DNA of 64,000 bases from Rutidosis leptorrhynchoides (lineage: Eukaryota; Streptophyta; Magnoliopsida; Asterales; Asteraceae): positions 6,010,501 to 6,074,500 of the forward strand of contig NC_092333.1 in the NCBI RefSeq assembly GCF_046630445.1, in the 5' to 3' direction. Numbering within the stretch: position 1 is the first letter of the stretch; every line of letters starts with the position of its first letter. Positions 12,758 to 25,341 of this stretch are shown piece after piece. The translations under genes were made by a program, and so were the position numbers. Below the pieces are notes generated by a model that had not been told where the DNA came from, made no database searches, and saw nothing but the letters and a program-made list of their open reading frames with translations.

Positions 12758-12879
12758 TTTGTGTTTTTATACTGTAAAATAGACAAGAGTTAGATTCATA
12801 AAAAAAAAATACTTATTAATACAAGCAATTTTTACATATATCATAAAGCATAAGCACACTATATTACATATATTACACC

Positions 12880-13511
12880 ACACGAATACAACTATCTTAT
12901 TCCGACTCGCTTGTTTCTTCTTCTTCGGTTTTGGTTCGTTTTGCCAAGTTTCTAGGGATATATGATGTTCCCCTAATACGAGCCGTCGTGATCCACATTG
13001 GTTTAGAAAAACCTGATGGTTTAGAGGTTCCCGGGTCATTGTTACAACTTAAGGACTTCGGGGGTTGACGATACATATAAAGTTCATCGGGGTTGGAATT
13101 AGATTTCTCTATTTTTATGCCTTTTCCCTTATTATTTTCTTTTGCCTTTTTAAATTCATTTGGGGTAATTTCTATAACATCATCGGAATTCTCGTCGGAA
13201 TCCGATTCATCGGAGAATTGGTAATCCTCCTAATATTTTGCTTCCTTGGCGGAAACACCATTGACCATAATTAACCTTGGTCGGTTGGTTGAGGATTTTC
13301 TTTTACTTAACCGTTTTATTATTTCCCCCACCGGTTCTATTTCTTCATCCGGTTCCGATTCTTCTTCCGGTTCCGATTCTTCTTCCGGTTCCGACTCTTC
13401 TTCCGGTTCCTCTTCGGGAACTTGTGAATCAGTCCACGAATCATTCCAATTTACATTTGACTCTTCATTATTATTAGGTGAGTCAATGGGACTTGTTCTA
13501 GAGGTAGACAT
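12880..13511 (-). other. Acidic Ser/Glu-Pro-rich leader reading frame(s) of the chromovirus
   Basis: The first open stretch (13511 to about 13230) starts MSTSRTSPIDSPNNN and contains four SEPEEE-type units from an 18-bp tandem repeat (13336-13410). It then has a basic patch (IKRLSKRKSS). Coding-like composition (acidic, then Lys/Arg-rich, then acidic again) continues toward 12880. It lies directly after the 5' LTR and primer site, on the element's sense strand. I recognise no domain. Acidic/basic low-complexity leader frames also occur in element A of this window (35524-36164), so this may be a family trait. Treated as part of a fossil element; it is not open as one piece. Confidence 0.45.
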
Positions 13512-13706
13512 CTATCACATAATATCAAACGCGTTAAGAGATTAATATATCACATAATATTCACATGTTAAAAATATATAGTTTCCAACAAAATTTGTTA
13601 AGCAATCATTTTTCAAGTAAACACGGTCGAAGTCCAGACTCACTAATGCATCCTAACAAACTCGATAAGACACACTAATGCAAAATTCTGGTTCTCTAAG
13701 ACCAAC

Positions 13707-13720
13707 GCTCTGATACCAAC
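13707..13720 (-). other. Primer-binding site of the chromovirus
   Basis: Read on the minus strand it is TTGGTATCAGAGC, tRNA-Met type, beginning within a base or two of the 5' LTR edge at 13721. Confidence 0.85.
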
Positions 13721-16700
13721 TGAAATGTCCCGTTCTTATTGATTAAAAACGTTCCATATTAATTGATTTCGTTGCGAGGTTTTGACCTCTATATGAGACG
13801 TTTTTCAAAGACTGCATTCATTTTTAAAACAAACCATAACCTTTATTTCATAAATAAAGGTTTAAAAAGCTTTACGTAGATTATCAAATAATGATAATCT
13901 AAAATATCCTGTTTACACACGACCATTACATAATGGTTTACAATACAAATATGTTACATCGAAATCAGTTTCTTGAATGCAGTTTTTACACAATATCATA
14001 CAAACATGGACTCCAAATCTTGTCCTTATTTTAGTATGCAACAGCGGAAGCTCTTAATATTCACCTGAGAATAAACATGCTTTAAACGTCAACAAAAATG
14101 TTGGTGAGTTATAGGTTTAACCTATATATATCAAATCGTAACAATAGACCACAAGATTTCATATTTCAATACACATCCCATACATAGAGATAAAAATCAT
14201 TCATATGGTGAACACCTGGTAACCGACATTAACAAGATGCATATATAAGAATATCCCCATCATTCCGGGACACCCTTCGGATATGATATAAATTTCGAAG
14301 TACTAAAGCATCCGGTACTTTGGATGGGGTTTGTTAGGCCCAATAGATCTATCTTTAGGATTCGCGTCAATTAGGGTGTCTGTTCCCTAATTCTTAGATT
14401 ACCAGACTTAATAAAAAGGGGCATATTCGATTTCGATAATTCAACCATAGAATGTAGTTTCACGTACTTGTGTCTATTTTGTAAATCATTTATAAAACCT
14501 GCATGTGTTCTCATCCCAAAAATATTAGATTTTAAAAGTGGGACTATAACTCACTTTCACAGATTTTTACTTCGTCGGGAAGTAAGACTTGGCCACTGGT
14601 TGATTCACGAACCTATAACAATATATACATATATATCAAAGTATGTTCAAAATATATTTACAACACTTTTAATATATTTTGATGTTTTAAGTTTATTAAG
14701 TCAGCTGTCCTCGTTAGTAACCTAAAACTAGTTGTCCACAGTTAGATGTACAGAAATAAATCGATAAATATTATCTTGAATCAATCCACGACCCAGTGTA
14801 TACGTATCTAAGTATTGATCACAACTCAAACTATATATATTTTGGAATCAACCTCAACCCTGTATAGCTAACTCCAACATTCACATATAGAGTGTCTATG
14901 GTTGTTCCGAAATATATATAGATGTGTCGACATGATAGGTCGAAACATTGTATACGTGTCTATGGTATCTCAAGATTACATAATATACAATACAAGTTGA
15001 TTAAGTTATGGTTGGAATAGATTTGTTACCAATTTTCACGTAGCTAAAATGAGAAAAATTATCCAATCTTGTTTTACCCATAACTTCTTCATTTTAAATC
15101 CGTTTTGAGTGAATCAAATTGCTATGGTTTCATATTGAACTCTATTTTATGAATCTAAATAGAAAAAGTATAGGTTTATAGTCGGAAAAATAAGTTACAA
15201 GTCGTTTTTGTAAAGGTAGTCATTTCAGTCGAAAGAACGACGTCTAGATGACCATTTTAGAAAACATACTTCCACTTTGAGTTTAACCATAATTTTTGGA
15301 TATAGTTTCATGTTCATAATAAAAATAATTTTCTCAGAATAACAACTTTTAAATCAAAGTTTATCATAGTTTTTAATTAACTAACCCAAAACAGCCCGCG
15401 GTGTTACTACGACGGCGTAAATCCGGTTTTACGGTGTTTTTCGTGTTTCCAGGTTTTAAATCATTAAGTTAGCATATCATATATATATAGAACATGTGTT
15501 TAGTTGATTTTAAAAGTCAAGTTAGAAGGATTAACTTTTGTTTGCGAACAAGTTTAGAATTAACTAAACTATGTTCTAGTGATTACAAGTTTAAACCTTC
15601 GAATAAGATAGCTTTATATGTATGAATCGAATGATGTTATGAACATCATTACTACCTTAAGTTCCTTGGATAAACCTACTGGAAAAGAGAAAAATATATC
15701 TAGCTTCAATGGATCCTTGGATGGCTCGAAGTTCTTGAAGCAGAATCATGACACGAAAACAAGTTCAAGTAAGATCATCACTTGAAATAAGATTGTTATA
15801 GTTATAGAAATTGAACCAAAGTTTGAATATGATTATTACCTTGTATTAGAATGATAACATACTGTAAGAAACAAAGATTTCTTGAGGTTGGATGATCACC
15901 TTACAAGATTGGAAGTGAGCTAGCAAACTTGAAAGTATTCTTGATTTTATGAAACTAGAACTTTTGGAATTTATGAAGAACACTTAGAACTTGAAGATAG
16001 AACTTGAGAGAGATCAATTAGATGAATAAAATTGAAGAATGAAAGTATTTGTAGGTGTTTTTGGTCGTTGGTGTATGGATTAGATATAAAGGATATGTAA
16101 TTTTGTTTTCATGTAAATAAGTCATGAATGATTACTCATATTTTTGTAATTTTATGAGATATTTCATGCTAGTTGCCAAATGATGGTTCCCACATGTGTT
16201 AGATGACTCACATGGGCTGCTAAGAGCTGATCATTGGAGTGTATATACCAATAGTACATACATCTAAAAGCTGTGTATTGTACGAGTACGAATACGGGTG
16301 CATACGAGTAGAATTGTTGATGAAACTGAACGAGGATGTAATTGTAAGCATTTTTGTTAAGTAGAAGTATTTTGATAAGTGTATTGAAGTCTTTCAAAAG
16401 TGTATAAATACATATTAAAACACTACATTTATATACATTTTAACTGAGTCGTTAAGTCATCGTTAGTCGTTACATGTAAGTGTTGTTTTGAAACCTTTAG
16501 GTTAACGATCTTGTTAAATGTTGTTAACCCAATGTTTATAATATAAAATGAGATTTTAAATTATTATATTATCATGATATTATCATGTATGAATATCTCT
16601 TAATATGATATATATATACATTAAATGTCTTTACAACGATAATCGTTACATATATGTCTCGTTTAAAAATCATTAAGTTAGTAGTCTTGTTTTTACATAT

Positions 16701-16973
16701 GTAGTTCATTGTTAATATACTTAATGATATGTTTACTTATCATAGTATCATGTTAACTATATATATATCCATATATATGTCATCATATAGTTTTTACAAG
16801 TTTTAACGTTCGTGAATCACCGGTCAACTTGGGTGGTCAATTGTCTATATGAAACATATTTCAATTAATCAAGTCTTAACAAGTTTGATTGCTTAACATG
16901 TTGGAAACATTATATCATGTAAATATCAATCTCAATTAATATATATAAACATGGAAAAGTTCGGGTCACTACA
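13721..16973 (-). repeat. 5' LTR of the chromovirus (right copy)
   Basis: 3,253 bp, same ends as the left copy. The promoter for minus-strand transcription of gag-pol and the leader genes should lie here. The primer site follows its inner edge directly. Confidence 0.93.
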
Positions 16974-17047
16974 GAGTAAGCATCTACGTCGGGTATTTTT
17001 GTAATGTGGAATCATGGTTATCTTCTTTTATCCAAAAGGTGGAGATT

Positions 17048-17318
17048 TGTTAGTTATATTTTGGTTAGAAGAATTGATATGTTTTTTGTCCCACATTGGT
17101 GGATGAAATAAATGAGGGGGTGAACTCTTTGAGTATAAAATAAGTTTTGTCCCATATTGTTAGATGGAAGAAAGTATGAGTGACTTACTTGGATATAAAA
17201 GGAGGTCATGAGCATACTTTCAACTTGCACCAATCAATACACTTTAAGTATTTGATTATTTCTTTTTTTCTTACTCTTGTTTGAGTTGTACTAGTAAAAT
17301 ATTTTGGATAGTGTAGTT
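17048..17318 (+). repeat. 3' LTR of the old copia element, first part
   Basis: Starts TGTTAGTTATATTTTGG immediately after the polypurine tract (about 17034-17047) and follows the 5' LTR from its first base to about the ...agtgtagtt position. It is interrupted there by the 26.7-kb composite insertion and resumes after 43993. Confidence 0.88.
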
Positions 17319-20300
17319 TGTGATGCCCCGTACAAAACCATTGTGTACGAATCATCAACAACGGGATCATTACAAGGTCAAATACTATATGCGGTTTCAA
17401 AAGAAGTTTGCATTCATGATAAAAGGTGACGTCATAACCAACGTCAATTGTTTTACAATCAAAAGTATGCTTCTATGAATAGAAGCAAAGATAATAGTAC
17501 GTGACCCTTAGGTCGTTACAAATCATTATTCAAAAGGTGACATAGTTTGAATGCAAATAAAACGTTTCATGCGGTGACAACTCTAACAAGCACAGCGGGT
17601 GTCTACAAGGCATGACTTAGTACAACAGCAGGAGCAAGCAACCTTAAGCACCTGAGAAAAACATGTTTAAAAACATCAACACAAAGGTTAGTAAGCTATA
17701 GTTTAAGTATAACAGTATGTAAGGTAGGCCACGAGATTTCAGTGCTTCAACAGCGTTTCAAAACAGTATGAAAAGTATATGTTTAACCGTGGGCACTTGG
17801 TAACTAACTTAACGTTTATCACCCTCTAAAAGTACACTTGGCGAGTGCGTATGTTTACGAAGTATTAAACACCCATTAAATGCTAGCGCTACTAGTCCGA
17901 GTGGGGATGTCAAACCCTATGGATCCATATCTAAGATTCGCGTTCACCGGTTCAAAGACCGATGACTAAACGTTACCGAGCTAAGGGGAAAGTTTATGCC
18001 GTTGTATAACCCACACATATAATAAGTTTAAGTACTCGTGCCTAGTAAGTAAAATGTAAAATGCGCATGTATTCTCAGTCCCCAAAATAGTTAAAGTAAA
18101 AAGGGAATGCTATAACTCACATTGTAAAGTAGTAGTAAAGTTGATTCGGGAAAGTAAACAAGTATGTAGGTCCGGAAAGTCCTCAACCTAAGTCAAAAGT
18201 TACTAAGTCATTAATTCGTTCCCGATAGGTTTAAAAGTATGTAAATTAGGTCTTAAGGGTCATCATCATTCATCATCAAACAAAAAGTATAAAATAAGTT
18301 TCATTCTAGAAAAGAGTTTAAAACAAAGGCTGACTTCGATCAGTTTCCACGGCCTCTATACCTACTGAAATGAGGTGAGACCAGTGGCCATGGCTCCGTA
18401 TATGAGTCCTTTAGTTGCTGTAAAAATTCCAGAAGCAAACTCGTCTTTGTTTGACTGTGGCGACGGTTTAAGTGTGAGTAGGTCAGAATTTTCAGCACAA
18501 CGTTAAAAGGACATAGTGACATTTTGAGGGCCATAGATCCTAAACCGTAACTCGGATTAAGACGAGTCTTGAACGAAAAATTATCTACTCGAACAGAGCT
18601 AACTGAAAATCAACTTTACAGTAGCCCAGGTATTCTGATAAGTTCCAAAAAACAGTAAACAGTGTGTTCCGGTGGGTTCTTAGTGTTTGATGTTCATCAC
18701 GGTTCTCAACCTTGATGCATATAGCTTCAAGTGTACAACTCGTTGATGTGTTTACATCATCTTTACCAAATTTTGACCATCATAACACAAGTGTAGGTCT
18801 AAGATAAGTAGCAAAACTCAATTAAGTGTTGCAAGTAGTTTGATGAACCAAAGTTACATCAAGATCTTAGATCCGACACATACATGAACTCTAAAAGTAA
18901 TATTTAGCTACAAACTTGAAAGTAAACTAACTAATCAAAATATTAAGTTGTAGAACATAGTTCTTAGTTAGATCTTGAAGATCCAAGACCCAAAAGTCTA
19001 GATCTAAAGTTACTAAGTTAAATCCTAAGTCATAACACTTGAATCTTTACTTTAATGAAACCATAAGTTATGAATCTTAGATTTTCAACTAGTAAAGTGT
19101 ATGTAAGCTTGTAAGCTCTTGTTTACAACAAAATAAGTAGACCATAAGTTATATAAACTTAGATCCAACACAAGTATATGAAGTTATAACTAGAAAGTTA
19201 TACTTCCATGTTCTTGAACTTATAAAGTTAACTTTTAGTTTCAAGAAGTATGAGATCAAGATTAACTTGTAATACTTGACCATTAAACCAACAAACACGA
19301 ATTTAAAGTGCATAATATGAAGAAATAAACTAAATAAACAAGTAACAAGTTCATGGTTGTTCATACTTTTAAAGATTCAAGCCAAGGCTTTGATCTTTAA
19401 GAAAGTAAACTTTAAGTTTACAACATGAACTTCAAGTATGGTTTTTACAACTCATGAACTTTCTTTTAAAAACATTACGTGTAGAACCATAACTAGAAAG
19501 TTAGGTTCTTGTATGTTCTTGTATGAACAAGATGGTATGAAGAACAAACTAGAAAGTTTGGTTCTTAATCAACAACAAACAACTACAAGTAAGTAAACAA
19601 TAATCAAGAACAAGTGATGAAACTAGTAAGAATGATGATGAGTGCTTCGGTTTTTATGAGAGAAAAAGAAAGGAAAATAAACTTGATACTTACAAGTTAG
19701 AGAGCAAATGAGATGAGAGAAAGAAAGTGTAAGTTTGTGTGTGAGAATAATGAAGTAATACTAGAGAATAAGTATCACAAAAATTGAAACAAAACACTCC
19801 CCATTTCCTATGTTGGCCGACGGTTCTCAAGGGATCAAGAGGAAGGGAAAAGCCCACTAGTTCTTTGCATGTAATTGGCTCAAAATAGTAATAAAGTGTG
19901 TTTACATGGGAACAAGATGTAATTGATACAAGTAACTAGATTCCTTCACTAGTTAATTAATCTAGTTAAGTCTAAGTATGATACTTGCATAATAAGATGG
20001 GCTAAATAATCCATTAAGGATGTAGGGTGAGCTTCCGAGTCCACTAATCATAAGTCCATTAATAAAAGACCAAGTATGTAACAAATTAAATAAATAAGCC
20101 CAAGTAATTAACTAGCAACCTTAGTTAATTAAAAATGATTAATAATAATTAATCATGAATGCAAATAATATCTTAAATATTATTCGTGAAAAGTTCGTGT
20201 GTCACAAAGACGTGTCGGGACATGTAAAGTCATGTATGGTAACAAGTAAATGTAATAAAATACATTCATTAACACGCAAGCATTAATAATAAACATTATT

Positions 20301-20335
20301 AATAATTAAACGTTGGAAAATCCAGGGCCGTTACA
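17319..20335 (-). repeat. 3' LTR of chromovirus A
   Basis: Plus-strand ends TGTGATGCCCC and CCGTTACA. Matches 39575-42577 nearly throughout. Begins directly after TAGTT of the copia LTR. Confidence 0.9.
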
Positions 20336-20434
20336 TTACCCACCTGTTAAAGAAAATTTCGTCCCGAAATTTTAAGCTGAGGTAGATGGAGGAGTCGGGA
20401 AAAGGTGAGGATACTTCTGCATCATTTGATCCTC

Positions 20435-23400
20435 TCATTCCCAGGTAAACTCAGGTCCTCGTTTGGCATTCCATCGAACTCGGACGATCGGAATCTTGTT
20501 GCGTTTCAAAGTTTTGACCTCACGGTCCATAATTTCGACAGGCTCTTCCACAAAGTGGAGTTTGTCATCAATTGTAAGTTCCTCAAAAGGTATGACATGT
20601 TCCAGTTCAGCAAGACACTTCTTCAAATTCGATACATGAAAGGTAGGATGAACTGAGCTCAATTGAGTTGGAAGATCCAAACGGTAAGCAACGGGTCCAA
20701 CACGCTCCAAGATTTTAAAAGGACCAATGTATCGTGGGTTTAACTTTCCACGTTTTCCAAAACGGATCACACCTTTCCAAGGTGCAACCTTCAACATTAC
20801 ATGGTCACCCACGTTGAATTCAAAGTCTTTACATTTAAGATCGGCATAACTCTTCTGACGATCACGGGCCGTCTTAAGTCTAGCTTGAATTTGAGCAATC
20901 TACTCCGTTGTTTCATGGACTACCTCGGGTCTGGTGATTTGCTTTTCGCCTACTTCGGCCCAACAAATAGGAGAACGACACTTACGGACATACAATGCTT
21001 CAAAAGGTGCGTTATTAATGCTCGAATGATAACTGTTATTGTAAGAGAATTCGGCTAACGGCAAATGCCTTTCCCAAGCCTTTCCAAAATCAATGACACA
21101 TGCACGCAACATGTCCTCCAAAGTCTGAATTGTTCGTTCACTTTGCTCGTCGGTCTGTGGGTGATAAGCAGTACTCATGTCGAGATGAGTTCCCATGGCT
21201 TCTTGCAAAGAACGACAAAATCTAGAAGCAAAACGGGGATCGCGATCTGAGATGATCGACAAAGGTACACCATGACGAGATACAACCTCTTTGATGTATA
21301 GTTGAGCATGTCTCTCCATCGTATCCATTTTCTTCATCGCTAAAAAGTGTGCAGATTTGGTAAGACGGTCAACGATAACCCAGATGGTATCGTATCCGCC
21401 CACCGTCTTTGGTAGCTTGGTAATAAAATCCATTGTTATCCTTTCTCACTTCCATTGTGGGATTTACGGTTGTTGAAGTAATCCAGAGGGCCTCTGATGC
21501 TCGGCCTTAACTTTCGAGCAAGTCAAACACTTACCAAAATAAGTAGCAACGTCCTTCTTAAGATTCGGCCACCAATACTGTTCTTTAAGATCATGGTACA
21601 TTTTGCCCACTCCGGGATGAATCGAATATCTCGATTTGTTGGCTTCATCTAGTATAAGGTTCCGTAGATCTCCATAACAAGGTACCCAAATTCTTTCGTC
21701 ATAACATTGGAGTCCAGTCCCCCTAACCTCGAATCGAGAGACAAGAATGTTCAAATGTTCATAAGATATATTCTCCTCCTTGAGAGCCTCATCTTGGGCT
21801 GCTCGGATCTGGCTGTTGATGTTCGAATGAATGGTGATGTTCAGTGCCCGAACACGAAGAGGTGTCATCCTCTCCTTTCGGCTCAAGGCGTCAGCTACAA
21901 CATTAGCCTTGCCAGGATGATAGCGAAGTTCACAATCATAGTCGTTTAGCATCTCGATCCATCGACGCAGTCTCATATTCAGTTGCTTCTGATCAAAGAT
22001 GTGTTGGAGACTCTTGTGGTCGGTGAAAATAGTGCTCTTAGTTCCATACAAATAGTGTCTCCACAATTTGAGCGCAAAGACAACGGCTCCAAGTTTGAGA
22101 TCGTGAGTAGCGTAGCTCCGTTCGTGAATCTTTAGTTGACGAGAAGCATAGGCAATAACCTTTGATCTTTGCATCAGTACACAACCAAAACCACTTTTCG
22201 AAGCATCGCAATAAATGACGAAATCGTCACTGCCTTCAGGAAGAGATAAGATAGGTGTGGTAGTCAACTTCTTCTTCAAGGTTTGAAATGCAGATTCCTG
22301 TTTGGGTTCCCAAATGAACTTCTTCCCTTTGTGAATCAGTGCGGTCAAAGGACGCGCAATCAGAGAGAATCCTTCAATAAATCTTCGGTAGTAACCGGCG
22401 AGACCTAGAAATTGGCGAATATGCGTCACAGTAGTAGGGGTTTCCCACGTACTAATAGCTTCAATCTTGGCGGGATCAACTTTGATACCCAGGTCGCTCA
22501 CAACATGACCCAGAAATTGGACTTCCTTCAACCAAAATTCACACTTGGAGAATTTCCCATAAAGTTGCTCTTGTCTCAAGAGTTCAAGCACTAATCGAAG
22601 ATGTTGCTCATGCTCTTCTTCGCTCTTGGAGTAGATGAGGATATCATATATGAAGACGATAACGAACTTATCCAGGTATGGCTTGCAGACACGATTCATG
22701 AGATCCATGAACACGGCAGGTGCGTTGGTTAAACCGAATGGCATCACGAGAAACTCATAATGAGCATAACGAGTTCTGAACACAGTATTCATCACATCAC
22801 TTTCCTTCACCCTCAACTGGTGATAACCGGATCGCAAATCGATCTTAGAGTAAATGCTTGATCCTTGTAGCTGATCGAAAAGATCGTCAATTCGGGGAAG
22901 AGGATACCGATTCTTGATCGTCAATTTGTTGAGTTCATGGTAGTCGATACACATGCGGAAGGATCCGTCCTTCTTCTTCACAAATAGGACAGGTGCGCCC
23001 CAAGGCGAGAAACTTGGTTGCATAAATCCACGGTCTAGCAGTTCTTGTAATTGGCTCTGCAACTCCTGCATTTCGAAAGGTGCGAGTCGATAAGGTGCGC
23101 GAGCTACAGGTGCAGCTCCTGGTACTAAGTCGATCTGAAACTCTACTGCTCTCAGTGGCGGTAATTCGGGCAATTCCTCTGGAAAGACATCGAAAAATTC
23201 GTTCACAATTCGTACGTCACCCACGCTCTTCACTTCGGTTTCTACTGTTTTCACATGTGCTAGTACAGCAAGACGTCCCTTTTTCATGATCTTTTGCGCT
23301 TTCACTCAACTAATGAGGTTCAGCTTCGAGGTACATCTCTCTCCGTAAATGATCAGTGGCTCACCATCTCCTTGTTGAATACGAAGAGCTTTATCTCCAC

Positions 23401-24808
23401 ATATAATGTCGGCCCTTATCTTGGTCAACCAGTCCATACCAACAATAACATCAAAGCTTCCCAACTTAATGGGTATCAAGTCAATCTCGAAATCCACACC
23501 AGCTATGTTGATAATGGCTCCTCGGCTAATATGGTCAACTTTCTCAAGTTTTCCATTGGCTACCTCTACAAGCATACTCTCCTTTAAAGGAACTAACGAC
23601 CAATTTATCTTATCGCAAAAGTGTCTACATACATAACTTCTATCGACACCAGTATCAAATAGGACAGAAGTTAATAGATTGTTGATAGTGAATATACATG
23701 TGACCAAGTCGGGGTTCTCGCGAGCATCCCTTGCATTTACATTGAAAGCTCTGCCACGTGGTGGTCCGCCGTCCTTTCGCCTGTTGGGACACTCATTTAT
23801 GAAGTGGCCCGTCTGTCCGCATTCGTAGCACTTTCTCGGTCCATTGGGGTTCGGCTTCCCAGTCATGGTGGTGATCTTGCAGTCCCTGCCAATATGCCCG
23901 GTCTTTTTGCATTTTTCACAAACAACGTTACAGTACCCGTTATGGTGCTTGTAGCACCACTTGAACTGTGGTAGGGTACCTTTGTAGTTGGGGTTTGAGT
24001 TGGTGTTCGGATTGGGATTCCCACCGTTGTTCTTTCCTTTGAAACCCTCATGTCGCTTCACCGGGTTTTGATCATAGGCTCTGCCCTTGTTGTTATCCCA
24101 CTTACACTTATCACTACTACCCGCTTCGAATTTTGCCTTTTTCGGTTCATCGATGATGATTTGGTTCATTAAGGTATGCGCCATGCGCATTGCTTCCTGG
24201 ACATTGGGTGGCTTAGACGAGGTGACGTTTCCCTTAATGGACTTAGGAAGTCCCTATAAATATCTTTCCATACGCTTGAACTCCGGGGTAACCATGGTAG
24301 GACACATCAGGGCTAGTTCCAAATACCTACGATTATAACCATCGAGATCGTTTTCCACAACCTTCAACTGCATAAACTCAATCTCCATCTTCTGGATCTC
24401 GGTCCTAGGGCAATAATCTTCAATCATGGCCGCTTTGAATTCTTCCCATGGCGTGGCATACGCCTCATCAATACCCTTGGCTTGAGCCATTGTGTTCCAC
24501 CAAGTGAGGGCGCCATCCGCCAGTGTACAAGAGGCATATTTTGTCTTGTTTGCCTTTGAGCAGTTGCTAACTCGGAATACAGATTCTAGTTTTTCAAACC
24601 ACCTAGTGAGACCAACTGGCCCCTCCGTTCCACTAAAGTTGTGGGGCTTGCAGCTTTGAAACTCTTTGTACGTACACCCATTACGAATAGGCTGGATAAC
24701 CGGTGGCGGTGGAGCTTGGGGGTTCATTTTTGCTAAAGCTGTGGCGACTCGTTCATTGATCATCTCCTCGATTTGGGCTGCGGTGGGGGTTGATCGTCCG
24801 TTGGCCAT
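20435..24808 (-). pseudogene. Chromovirus A gag-pol remnant
   Basis: Gag begins MANGRSTPTAAQIEE at 24808. CCHC knuckles lie near 23780-23950 (CYECGQTGHFINEC; a second CEKCKKTGHIGRDC). Protease near 23640-23670 (FDTGVDRSY), RT near 22600-23050 ([11 protein letters not shown]), RNase H near 21980-22050 ([10 protein letters not shown]), integrase about 20900-21640, and a chromodomain-type C-terminus at 20435 ([14 protein letters not shown]). The order matches the chromovirus at 7149-11732, but the two are clearly different families. The region is broken in about five places and cannot make a full polyprotein. Confidence 0.9.
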
Positions 24809-25106
24809 GATGTTCTAAACAAAAATTTTGACTCAAGTCAAAATCCAGTGTTCAAATAGTAATAATACAGTATATAATAACCAACATGGAAACAACACAA
24901 CACATGTTAATTAAATAGAGCAACTTGATACTGATATCACAAAATCACCATACAGTAACGTAAATAGAACACTTGTGCAAAAAGTAAACAACACAAAGTT
25001 TCATTTATTAATAATAAGTTGCATACATCCGCATAAGTCCGTACAATACATAAGTAATACATGAAACTACAAAAGAGATTACATAATAAAATTTACTACA
25101 AATGTC
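24809..25106. other. Chromovirus A leader, non-coding
   Basis: AT-rich spacer between the gag start and the Pro-rich leader frame. No site recognised. Confidence 0.4.
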
Positions 25107-25341
25107 CTATGGTGATGGTGGGTGTAGGATGTCCAAGACGTGGGACATCTGCTCCTTGAGCTCAGTGATCCGAGCACGGAGGATCTCCACCTCCCTTGTC
25201 AGTTCCTCGATAGTGGGAGATGGTGGGGCAGGCGGTGCTGGTGGTGCAGGTGGTTCCGGTGGTGCAGACGGTCCGGCTCCAGAAGTAGAGGCTGCAAAGC
25301 GGTAAGGCTTACGCACAAAAGGATCAGCAGGGTACGGCACA
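25107..25341 (-). other. Leader reading frame of chromovirus A, part downstream of element B
   Basis: Minus-strand frame with a Pro-rich run (PPEPPAPPAPPAPPSP) followed by a heptad-type coiled coil (TIEELTREVEILRARITELK). It lies just upstream of gag (24808). The GCACA target site of element B falls inside this leader frame; the other side continues at 35524. I recognise no family. The Pro-rich plus coiled-coil arrangement resembles the frame in element B (31489-31998), in which the order is reversed. Confidence 0.45.

Larger units (their letters stand above)
3864..16973 (-). mobile_element. Tekay-like chromovirus (Ty3-gypsy) carrying extra genes in its leader
   Basis: A 13,110-bp element with 3.25-kb LTRs at 3864-7113 and 13721-16973, flanked by GAGTA (3859-3863 and 16974-16978). 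It is on the minus strand: primer site at the right (gctctgatacca, 13707-13718) and polypurine region at the left LTR edge (the cttaaaatttcgggacgaaa type, about 7114-7152). Gag-Pol runs 11732 to 7149 with protease, RT, RNase H, integrase and a C-terminal chromodomain, the order of Tekay-clade chromoviruses. About twenty LTR differences were noted by eye (~0.6%), so it is young. It looks nearly whole, with about one break in the Gag-Pol region. The leader between primer site and gag is unusually long (~2 kb) and carries an F-box gene and an acidic frame. Confidence 0.93.

Noticed and set aside
17314-20335. Chromovirus A as a simple insertion with its own TSD
   Set aside because: TAGTT is found left of its 3' LTR but not right of its 5' LTR (after 42577); the matching TAGTT is beyond the Cassandra piece.
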